This document shows positions 33,202 through 39,967 of a stretch of DNA of 60,031 nucleotides, piece after piece; the first letter of the stretch is position 1, and each line of letters starts with the position of its first letter. Origin of the DNA: Streptomyces glaucescens (GTDB lineage: Bacteria; Actinomycetota; Actinomycetes; Streptomycetales; Streptomycetaceae); NCBI RefSeq assembly GCF_002154375.1, contig NZ_MUND01000001.1, positions 1 to 60,031 on the forward strand. Reading direction: 5' to 3'. A program made the translations under genes and the position numbers. A model generated the notes under the pieces. That model was not told the origin of the DNA. It did no database searches and saw only the letters and a list, made by a program, of their open reading frames with translations.

Positions 33202-34578
33202 ATGGCCTACTTCGACACCGCTTCCGCGGCTCCTCTCCATCCCGTCGCCCGTCAGGCCCTGTTGGCCTCTCTGGATGAGGGATGGGCGGATCCCGCTCGG
33301 CTGTACCGGGAAGGGCGCAAGGCCCGGCTGCTGCTGGACGCGGCGCGGGAGGCCGTCGCCGAGGCGGTCGGGTGCCGGGCGGACGAGGTGGTGTTCACGT
33401 CCTCCGGAACCCGCGCGGTGCACTCGGGCCTCTCGGGCGTGTTGGCGGGCCGGCGACGGGTCGGGCGCCACCTGATCGTGTCATCCGTCGAACACTCCTC
33501 GGTACTCCACTCGGCCGAGGCCCACGAGGCGGCCGGCGGCACGGTCACCCAGGTCCCGGTGGACCGCCGGGGCTCCGTGGACCCGTCGGCGTACGCCGCC
33601 GCGCTGCGCGAGGACACCGCGCTGGCGTGTCTGCAGTCCGCCAACCACGAGGTGGGCACCGTGCAGCCGGTGGCCGAGGTCGCCGAGGCGTGCCGGGCGG
33701 CCGGGGTGCCGCTGCTGGTGGACGCGGCCCAGTCGCTGGGCTGGGGGCCGGTGGCGGGCGACTGGTCGGTGCTGACCGCGAGCGCCCACAAGTGGGGCGG
33801 GCCGTCCGGGGTCGGACTGCTCGTCGTCCGCAAGGGTGTGCGGTTCGCGCCGCAAGGACCGTCGGACGAGCGGGAGTCGGGCCGGGCCCCCGGTTTCGAG
33901 AACATCCCGGCGATCGTGGCCGCCGCGGCCTCGCTGCGGGCCGTACGGGCGGAGGCGGACGCCGAGGCGGTACGGCTGCGCGGGCTCACGGACCGGATCC
34001 GGGCCCGGGTGCCCGAGCTGGTGCCGGACGTGGAGGTGGTGGGCGAGCCGGAGCGGCGGCTGCCCGGGATCGTCACCTTCTCCTGCCTCTACGTCGACGG
34101 GGAGGCGCTGCTGCACGAGCTGGACCGGGAGGGTTTCTCGGTTTCCTCCGGATCGTCCTGCACCAGCAGCACGCTGACCCCCAGCCATGTGCTGCGCGCC
34201 ATGGGGGTGCTGAGCGAGGGCAACGTCCGGGTGTCGCTGCCGTCCGGGACGGTCTCCGAGGAGGTCGACGCGTTCCTGGAGGTGCTGCCCAGGGTGGTGG
34301 CCGGGGTGCGGGAGAAGCTGGGCGCGCCGTCCGCCTCGGTCGTACGGCAGGAGGACGCCCTGGTCCTGGACGCCCTCGGCAAGCTGTGCCCGCTGCCGGT
34401 GATCGAGCTGGCGAAGGTGATCGGCGAGGTGCCGGTGGGCGGCACCGTCCGGGTCCTCGCCGACGACGCGGCGGCCCGCCAGGACATCCCGGCGTGGTGC
34501 GAGATGCGCGGACAGGAGTACCTGGGCGAGGAACCGGCGGAGAAGGGCACGGCGTACGTGGTACGCCGGACCGGCTGA
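33202..34578 (+). CDS. cysteine desulfurase fused to TusA sulfur-carrier domain
   Basis: This two-domain protein has 458 residues. Residues 1 to about 380 form an IscS/NifS-type cysteine desulfurase. FTSSGTRAVHSG is the PLP phosphate loop, SVEHSSVLHS has the catalytic His, VDAAQSLGW has the PLP Asp, SAHKWGGP has Lys197, and SVSSGSSCTSST has the persulfide Cys320. Residues about 385-458 are a TusA domain with the Cys-Pro-x-Pro motif KLCPLPVIELA (Cys396). The fusion would pass persulfide sulfur directly to TusA for tRNA thiolation or cofactor synthesis. The start lacks a ribosome-binding site; TAGCGT at 33190 suggests a leaderless mRNA. Confidence 0.93.
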   Translation: MAYFDTASAAPLHPVARQALLASLDEGWADPARLYREGRKARLLLDAAREAVAEAVGCRADEVVFTSSGTRAVHSGLSGVLAGRRRVGRHLIVSSVEHSSVLHSAEAHEAAGGTVTQVPVDRRGSVDPSAYAAALREDTALACLQSANHEVGTVQPVAEVAEACRAAGVPLLVDAAQSLGWGPVAGDWSVLTASAHKWGGPSGVGLLVVRKGVRFAPQGPSDERESGRAPGFENIPAIVAAAASLRAVRAEADAEAVRLRGLTDRIRARVPELVPDVEVVGEPERRLPGIVTFSCLYVDGEALLHELDREGFSVSSGSSCTSSTLTPSHVLRAMGVLSEGNVRVSLPSGTVSEEVDAFLEVLPRVVAGVREKLGAPSASVVRQEDALVLDALGKLCPLPVIELAKVIGEVPVGGTVRVLADDAAARQDIPAWCEMRGQEYLGEEPAEKGTAYVVRRTG

Positions 34579-34589
34579 CCCGCCCCTCG

Positions 34590-34655
34590 ACGCGGGGCTG
34601 TGCCGGCATGCGGCCGCCGCCGCGGGCGCGACCGGCTGCCACGCGCCCGCGGTCG
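34590..34655 (-). repeat. dispersed intergenic repeat, degenerate copy C
   Basis: Read on the minus strand it contains a CGTGGCAGCCGGTCGCGCCC stretch and ends in ACAGCCCCGC, matching the inner part of copies A and B. It lies between the convergent desulfurase-TusA and kinase genes. Confidence 0.55.
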
Positions 34656-34699
34656 ACGACGCACCCGCCCGAGCAGCGACGAGTGGCCGCCCGGCGCGC

Positions 34700-35674
34700 T
34701 CAGCCCAGGTGCGCCTGGACCTCCGCCGCGGCGTCGTGCCCGTACGCCTTGGTGAACCGGTCCATGAAGTGCGCCCGCCGCAGCTGGTACTCCTGCGTGC
34801 CCACCGTCTCGATGACCAGCGTCGCGAGCATGCAGCCCACCTGCGCCGCCCGCTCCAGGGAGACACCCCAGGCCAGACCCGACAGGAACCCGGCGCGGAA
34901 GGCGTCGCCGACGCCGGTGGGGTCGGCCTTGCGGTCCTCCTCCGGGCAGCCGACCTCGATCGGGTCCTCGCCGACCCGCTCGACGCGCACGCCGCGCGAG
35001 CCGAGGGTGGTGACGCGGGTACCGACCTTGGCCAGGATCTCGGCGTCGGTCCAGCCGGTCTTGGACTCGATGAGGCCCTTCTCGTACTCGTTGGAGAAGA
35101 GGTAGGTGGCCCCGTCCAGCAGGATGCGGATCTCCTCGCCGTCCATCCGGGCGATCTGCTGGGAGAAGTCCGCGGCGAACGGGATGGCGCGGGAGCGGCA
35201 CTCCTCCGTGTGACGGAGCATCGCCTCCGGGTCGTCGGCGCCGATCAGGACCAGGTCCAGGCCGCCGACCCGGTCCGCGACGGTCTTCAGCTCGATCAGG
35301 CGGGCCTCGCTCATCGCGCCGGTGTAGAAGGAGCCGATCTGGTTGTGGTCGGCGTCGGTGGTGCAGACGAAGCGGGCGGTGTGCAGGGTCTCGGAGATGC
35401 GCACCGAGCCGGTGTCGACGCCGTGCCGGTCCAGCCAGGCGCGGTACTCGTCGAAGTCGGAGCCGGCCGCGCCGACCAGGATCGGCCGGGTGCCGAGCTG
35501 GCCCATGCCGAAGGCGATGTTCGCCGCGACGCCGCCCCGGCGGACGTCGAGGTTGTCGACCAGGAAGGACAGGGAGACCGTGTGCAGCTGGTCCGCGACG
35601 AGCTGGTCGGCGAAGCGCCCGGGGAAGGTCATGAGGTGGTCGGTTGCGATGGAGCCGGTGACTGCGATGCGCAC
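34700..35674 (-). CDS. PfkB-family kinase, adenosine kinase-like
   Basis: This 324-residue ribokinase-fold enzyme starts MRIAVTGSIATDHLMTFPGR. The sugar-binding segment is RRGGVAANIAFGMGQLG (about 45-61), and the catalytic and anion-hole motif DPTGVGDAFRAGFL is near residue 250. The overall pattern matches the bacterial adenosine kinase group described in mycobacteria, which salvages adenosine to AMP, though other sugars cannot be excluded. It starts at GTG 35674 with AGGAG 10 bases upstream. In S-adenosylmethionine metabolism it would remove adenosine released from S-adenosylhomocysteine. Confidence 0.87.
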   Translation of the reverse strand: MRIAVTGSIATDHLMTFPGRFADQLVADQLHTVSLSFLVDNLDVRRGGVAANIAFGMGQLGTRPILVGAAGSDFDEYRAWLDRHGVDTGSVRISETLHTARFVCTTDADHNQIGSFYTGAMSEARLIELKTVADRVGGLDLVLIGADDPEAMLRHTEECRSRAIPFAADFSQQIARMDGEEIRILLDGATYLFSNEYEKGLIESKTGWTDAEILAKVGTRVTTLGSRGVRVERVGEDPIEVGCPEEDRKADPTGVGDAFRAGFLSGLAWGVSLERAAQVGCMLATLVIETVGTQEYQLRRAHFMDRFTKAYGHDAAAEVQAHLG

Positions 35675-35805
35675 GGCGTGAACGCTCCTGGGTGGAGGGG
35701 TAATGACAATCCACGCTACCCGTTGCGCGACCCCGCCCAGAAGCAGGGAAAACTACCCGATAGTAGATCTTTCTTCGTGAGCCGACCCGTGCCTACGGTG
35801 CCGCT

Positions 35806-36018
35806 ATGACGAACCTCGAGGCACCAGCGGCCCCCGTACCCACCGACCCGGAAGGCGACCTGGCGTCACTGCGCGGCGACTGCGCCCGGATGGCCCCGCA
35901 CTGGACGGCCCCGGACCGGGTCGCGGCCCGGCCCGTGTCCCCCTCCCGGATCCACGGGGTGACCGTGCCGCCGGGCTCCGCGCGGCTGCTGGACGCGATG
36001 TCCGACTACGGCGACTGA
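35806..36018 (+). CDS. small conserved hypothetical protein
   Basis: This soluble protein of 70 residues starts MTNLEAPAAPVPTDPEGDLA and ends LLDAMSDYGD. It has no signal, membrane helix or recognised domain. Its coding bias fits a real gene. There is no ribosome-binding site, but TACGGT at 35794-35799 could be a -10 box placing transcription start at the ATG, so it is probably leaderless. It is divergent from the adenosine kinase-like gene. Function unknown. Confidence 0.65.
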   Translation: MTNLEAPAAPVPTDPEGDLASLRGDCARMAPHWTAPDRVAARPVSPSRIHGVTVPPGSARLLDAMSDYGD

Positions 36019-36131
36019 GCCCGCCGCCCCCACGACCACGCCACCGGCCGGGCCGGAGGGGAACCGCGCGCTCCTGCTCCGCGTCCCATCGCTGTCCCCC
36101 GTAACAGCTGTGCGGCCGAAGGAGCGATGCG

Positions 36132-37826
36132 GTGAACACCGAGCGACCCGAGAACGACGACGAGGTCGTGGGAGCGTCCGGCGCCGCCGAACGTGCGGCA
36201 GCGGACGCGAACGCCTCCCGGGAAACCGCGCCGGAAACCGGGAGCACACCGGAAGCGGAGTCCGCACCGGACACCGAGGGCACGCCGGAAGCGGAGTCCG
36301 CGCCGGCGGACACCGAGGGCACGCCGGAAGGGGTCCCGGCGCCCGACTCGCGGGAGGCTTCCGAGGCGGAGCGCGCCCGGGAGGACTCGCGGTCCCGGCG
36401 CCGCTCCCCCGCCCTCGTCGCCGCCGTGGCCGCCGCCGTGCTGCTGGCCGGGGGCGGCGGAGCGTATCTCGCCGCCTCGGCGGGCGGCGGGACCGGCGCG
36501 GGATCCGGGTCCGGCGCGCCCGGCGGGAACGCCACTCCCCCGCCGCTGGCCCTCGACGGCTACGCCGAGGGCGCCGGGAACGGCATCGCGCCCGGCGAGC
36601 CCGACCCGAACGGCGTCACCTACCAGGCGTCCGGAGCACTGCGGAAGGGCCCCGGTTCGGCGCCCGTGTACTGGGCGAAGGGAGAGGTCACCGAGGCGGA
36701 GGTGACCCGGCTGGCCGCGGCGCTCGGAGTGGACGGGACGCCCGTGGCCGAGGGGCAGGCCTGGAAGGTCGGATCCGGCAAGGACGGCCAGGGGCCGAGT
36801 CTCCAGGTGAACCGGCAGGCGCCCGGCACCTGGACGTTCCACCGGTACGCCCCCGGCACCGACGACTGCGAGAGCGTGACCGTCTGCGCCAAGGCGCCCG
36901 CGTCGCCGTCCGTGGACCCGGTCGGCGAGGCCGCGGCGCGCAAGGCGGCGGCACCGGTGCTGAAGGCACTCGGCCAGGACTCCGCGCGGGTGGACGCCTC
37001 CCGGGTGAACGGCGCGGACCGGGTGGTGACCGCCGACCCGGTGGTCGGCGGACTGCCGACGTACGGCTGGCCGACCGGGCTGACGGTCAGCGCGCAGGGC
37101 GAGGTCGTCACCGGCAGCGGCCAGCTGAAGACGCCGGTGAAGGGGGCCACGTATCCCGTGCTGGACGCCCGCCGGACGCTGGACCGGCTGAACGCGGCCC
37201 AGGAGCCCGGCCATCGCGTCGGCATCGGCGGCTGCGCCAGTCCCGTACCGCTGGAGGACGACCGGGCGCAGGCGCCGTGCGAGACCTCGGTGCCCGGGAA
37301 CGGGAAGCGGGAGACGATCGTCGTGGAGGACGCGGTCTTCGGGCTGGCCTCGCACTTCGTGGACGCGCGGCAGACGCTGGTGCCGTCCTGGCTGTTCGAG
37401 GTGCGGGCGCCGGGCGCGGCGGAAGGTTTCACCGTGACGTACCCGGCGGTCGACCCGCGCCATCTGACCTCGCCGGCGCCGTCCGGGGAGACGGACGGCG
37501 ACCCGAGCCCGCGGCCGACGGGGCCGGACGCGCCCGTCGAATCGCGGAACGTGACGGTGGAGGGCTACACCGCCGAGGGCACGGAGCTGACCGTCGCCTT
37601 CACCGGCGGGGTCTGCGCGGACTACACGGCGACGGCGACCGAGAGCGCGGGCCGGGTGACGGTGACGGTGACCGAGAAGCCCTGGCCGGACAAGGTCTGC
37701 ATCATGATCGCCAAGGTGCACCACCGCACGGTGGAGCTGGACGAGCCGCTCGGCGACCGCAACGTGGTCGGGTCGGACGGCGAGGCGGTCCCGCTGGAGA
37801 AGCCGGGGGCGCGACTGCCGCGCTAG
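36132..37826 (+). CDS. membrane-anchored secreted hypothetical protein
   Basis: This 564-residue protein has a cytosolic acidic N-terminus (about 1-95) with repeated TPEAESAPDTEG-type units. One membrane helix follows (about 96-117, ALVAAVAAAVLLAGGGGAYL), then a Gly/Ser linker and a large external domain. The external part has two Cys pairs (DDCESVTVCAK and GGCASPVP...APCETS) and a C-terminal beta-rich domain with more Cys (GGVCADYTATAT, DKVCIMI). AAGGAG eight bases upstream supports GTG 36132. I do not recognise the family. A cell-envelope role is inferred from topology only. Confidence 0.75.
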   Translation: MNTERPENDDEVVGASGAAERAAADANASRETAPETGSTPEAESAPDTEGTPEAESAPADTEGTPEGVPAPDSREASEAERAREDSRSRRRSPALVAAVAAAVLLAGGGGAYLAASAGGGTGAGSGSGAPGGNATPPPLALDGYAEGAGNGIAPGEPDPNGVTYQASGALRKGPGSAPVYWAKGEVTEAEVTRLAAALGVDGTPVAEGQAWKVGSGKDGQGPSLQVNRQAPGTWTFHRYAPGTDDCESVTVCAKAPASPSVDPVGEAAARKAAAPVLKALGQDSARVDASRVNGADRVVTADPVVGGLPTYGWPTGLTVSAQGEVVTGSGQLKTPVKGATYPVLDARRTLDRLNAAQEPGHRVGIGGCASPVPLEDDRAQAPCETSVPGNGKRETIVVEDAVFGLASHFVDARQTLVPSWLFEVRAPGAAEGFTVTYPAVDPRHLTSPAPSGETDGDPSPRPTGPDAPVESRNVTVEGYTAEGTELTVAFTGGVCADYTATATESAGRVTVTVTEKPWPDKVCIMIAKVHHRTVELDEPLGDRNVVGSDGEAVPLEKPGARLPR

Positions 37827-37877
37827 CCGTATCGACAGCCGGCCGCCGCGCCCGGCTCGCCCGGCTGCGGCAACGCG

Positions 37878-37913
37878 AAGGCGGCGGCCCCCTCGGCAGG
37901 GGGCCGCCGCCTT
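37878..37913. terminator. bidirectional terminator
   Basis: AAGGCGGCGGCCCCCT and AGGGGGCCGCCGCCTT flank the loop CGGC, a perfect 16-bp stem. It separates the convergent membrane protein and erpA genes. Confidence 0.92.
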
Positions 37914-37944
37914 ACGTCACTGCCTCACTCGGCTCGGTCCAGGC

Positions 37945-38301
37945 TCAGCTGAACGAGTCGCCGCAGGCGCAGGAGCCCGTCGCGTTCGGGTTGTCGATCG
38001 TGAAGCCCTGCTTCTCGATCGTGTCCACGAAGTCGATGGTCGCGCCGCCCAGGTACGGGGCGCTCATCCGGTCGGTGACGACCTTGACCCCGCCGAAGTC
38101 CTTCTCCACGTCACCGTCGAGGGAACGCTCGTCGAAGAACAGCTGGTAGCGCAGGCCGGAGCAGCCGCCGGGCTGGACGGCGACGCGCAGCGCGAGGTCG
38201 TCGCGCCCTTCCTGGTCGAGCAGCGCCTTGACCTTGGACGCGGCGGCGTCGGTCAGGATGATGCCGTCGGTGACGGTGGTGGTCTCGTCCGATACGGACA
38301 T
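37945..38301 (-). CDS. erpA: A-type iron-sulfur carrier (HesB/ErpA)
   Basis: This 118-residue A-type carrier delivers Fe-S clusters to apo-enzymes. The three ligand cysteines are present: one in QPGGCSGLRYQ and two in the C-terminal GSCACGDSF. The start at 38301 has GGGAGAG eight bases upstream. It is divergent from nadA, whose product is a [4Fe-4S] enzyme, and it is near the cysteine desulfurase-TusA gene. A link between cluster supply and NAD synthesis is plausible. The 430-bp gap between the two genes carries repeats and an operator-like region. Confidence 0.94.
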   Translation of the reverse strand: MSVSDETTTVTDGIILTDAAASKVKALLDQEGRDDLALRVAVQPGGCSGLRYQLFFDERSLDGDVEKDFGGVKVVTDRMSAPYLGGATIDFVDTIEKQGFTIDNPNATGSCACGDSFS

Positions 38302-38339
38302 CTACATCTCTCCCGGTTTGTACGGAGACTGCTTGCCGA

Positions 38340-38351
38340 CGGTTGCAACCG
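38340..38351. promoter_or_regulatory. 12-bp palindrome upstream of erpA
   Basis: CGGTTGCAACCG is a perfect palindrome 39 bp upstream of the erpA start. It may be an operator; no regulator is assigned. Confidence 0.35.
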
Positions 38352-38434
38352 GCGGGGCCGCGGATTCATTCCGGGACGGGCCCGAGTCATTTCTCCTTGG
38401 CTTCTTTTTCATGCTCGCACATGCGCGGGCGGGC

Positions 38435-38504
38435 GGACAGCGGCCTGTGAGCGAGCGGACAGCGTCCTGCGGGCGAGCGGACAGCGTCCTGCGGGCGAGC
38501 GGAC
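38435..38504. repeat. 22-bp tandem repeat, three copies plus a partial fourth
   Basis: GGACAGCG...GCGAGC units start at 38435, 38457, 38479 and (partial) 38501, exactly 22 bp apart. The copies at 38457 and 38479 are identical and the first differs at a few positions. The array lies between erpA and nadA, upstream of the nadA promoter. The 22-bp spacing equals two helical turns. Confidence 0.85.
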
Positions 38505-38584
38505 GCGGCCCGGGGCGGGCCGGGAGCGGCGCGGCCCCGGGCCGGGAGCGGCGTCCCGGCAAGGTGACGTTCCGGACATCGGGA

Positions 38585-38639
38585 TTCACGTCACATCGAC
38601 GCTATGGACATCGTCAAAGTGACGTGAAGCGGTTATGAT
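38585..38639 (+). promoter_or_regulatory. nadA promoter with inverted-repeat operator
   Basis: TTCACGTCAC (38585-38594) and GTGACGTGAA (38619-38628) form a perfect 10-bp inverted repeat, 24 bp apart. TATGAT at 38634-38639 is a good -10 box. A smaller palindrome, CGTCA-AAG-TGACG, lies inside at 38612-38624. A repressor bound here would block the promoter. The mRNA leader also has TTCGAC-GAAAAG-GTCGAA at 38652-38669. Confidence 0.6.
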
Positions 38640-38737
38640 AGATAGCGTCATTTCGACGAAAAGGTCGAAGCGCTGTCCCGCCATCCGCCGGTCCGGTCCC
38701 CGGGCCGGCGAGCCGCAGAAAAGAAAGGGTGCGTGTG

Positions 38738-39922
38738 GTGACCACCGCCCAGACCCAGGAGCTCGACGTCCAGCCGACGCCCCTCGCCCTGCTGCTCCTC
38801 GGCCGCGAGGCCGACCCGAGGAGCGAGCGCGGCGTGGAGTGCCCCGGCGACCTGCCCTCGCCGTCCGACCCGGACCTGGTCGAGCGCGCCCGCGCGGCCA
38901 AGGAGAAGCTGGGCGACAAGGTCTTCGTGCTGGGCCACCACTACCAGCGCGACGAGGTCATCCAGTTCGCGGACGTCACGGGCGACTCCTTCAAGCTGGC
39001 CCGCGATGCCGCCGCCCGTCCCGAGGCCGAGTACATCGTCTTCTGCGGCGTCCACTTCATGGCGGAGTCCGCCGACATCCTGACCTCCGACGACCAGAAG
39101 GTCGTCCTCCCCGACCTCGCGGCCGGCTGCTCCATGGCCGACATGGCGACGGCCGAGCAGGTCGCCGAGTGCTGGGACGTGCTGACCGACGCCGGCATCG
39201 CCGAGCAGGTCGTCCCGGTCTCCTACATGAACTCGTCCGCCGACATCAAGGCCTTCACGGGCAAGCACGGCGGCACGATCTGCACCTCGTCCAACGCCAA
39301 GCGGGCCCTGGACTGGGCGTTCGAGCAGGGCGAGAAGGTCCTCTTCCTCCCCGACCAGCACCTCGGCCGCAACACCGCCGTCCGCGACATGGGCATGTCC
39401 CTGGACGACTGCGTGGTCTACAACCCGCACAAGCCGAACGGCGGCCTGACCGCCGAGGAGCTGCGCGGCGCCAAGATGATCCTGTGGCGGGGCCACTGCT
39501 CGGTCCACGGCCGCTTCAGCCTGGACTCGGTCAACGACGTCCGGGAGCGCATCCCCGGGGTGAACGTCCTCGTCCACCCGGAGTGCAGGCACGAGGTCGT
39601 CGCCGCGGCGGACTACGTCGGCTCGACCGAGTACATCATCAAGACCCTGGAGGCGGCCCCGGCCGGCTCCAAGTGGGCCATCGGCACCGAGCTGAACCTG
39701 GTCCGCCGCCTGGCGAACCGTTTCGCCCCCGAGGGCAAGGAGATTGTCTTCCTCGACAAGACGGTCTGCTTCTGCTCCACCATGAACCGCATCGACCTCC
39801 CCCACCTGGTCTGGGCCCTCGAATCCCTGGCCGAGGGAAACCTCGTCAACCGCATCGAGGTCGACAAGGAGACCGAGGCGTTCGCCAAGCTGGCGCTGGA
39901 GCGGATGCTGGCGCTGCCGTAG
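38738..39922 (+). CDS. nadA: quinolinate synthase A
   Basis: This protein of about 394 residues makes quinolinate from iminoaspartate and dihydroxyacetone phosphate in NAD synthesis. It needs a [4Fe-4S] cluster. Ligand cysteines lie in VFCGVHFMAES, HPECRHEV and TVCFCSTMN. The substrate loop GHHYQRDEV is near residue 70. The GTG at 38738 has GAAAGGG eight bases upstream; GTG 38735 is nearly equivalent, and 38729 overlaps the ribosome-binding site. nadB and nadC are not adjacent. The operator-like repeat upstream suggests regulation. Confidence 0.95.
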   Translation: MTTAQTQELDVQPTPLALLLLGREADPRSERGVECPGDLPSPSDPDLVERARAAKEKLGDKVFVLGHHYQRDEVIQFADVTGDSFKLARDAAARPEAEYIVFCGVHFMAESADILTSDDQKVVLPDLAAGCSMADMATAEQVAECWDVLTDAGIAEQVVPVSYMNSSADIKAFTGKHGGTICTSSNAKRALDWAFEQGEKVLFLPDQHLGRNTAVRDMGMSLDDCVVYNPHKPNGGLTAEELRGAKMILWRGHCSVHGRFSLDSVNDVRERIPGVNVLVHPECRHEVVAAADYVGSTEYIIKTLEAAPAGSKWAIGTELNLVRRLANRFAPEGKEIVFLDKTVCFCSTMNRIDLPHLVWALESLAEGNLVNRIEVDKETEAFAKLALERMLALP

Positions 39923-39967
39923 TGACGGTGGCCGTGCGAGCGTGACCGACCCCGGTCACCCCGACGA

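Noticed and set aside
38302-38737. Additional small gene between erpA and nadA
   Set aside because: No frame has coding bias or a ribosome-binding site. The region is explained by repeats and promoters.
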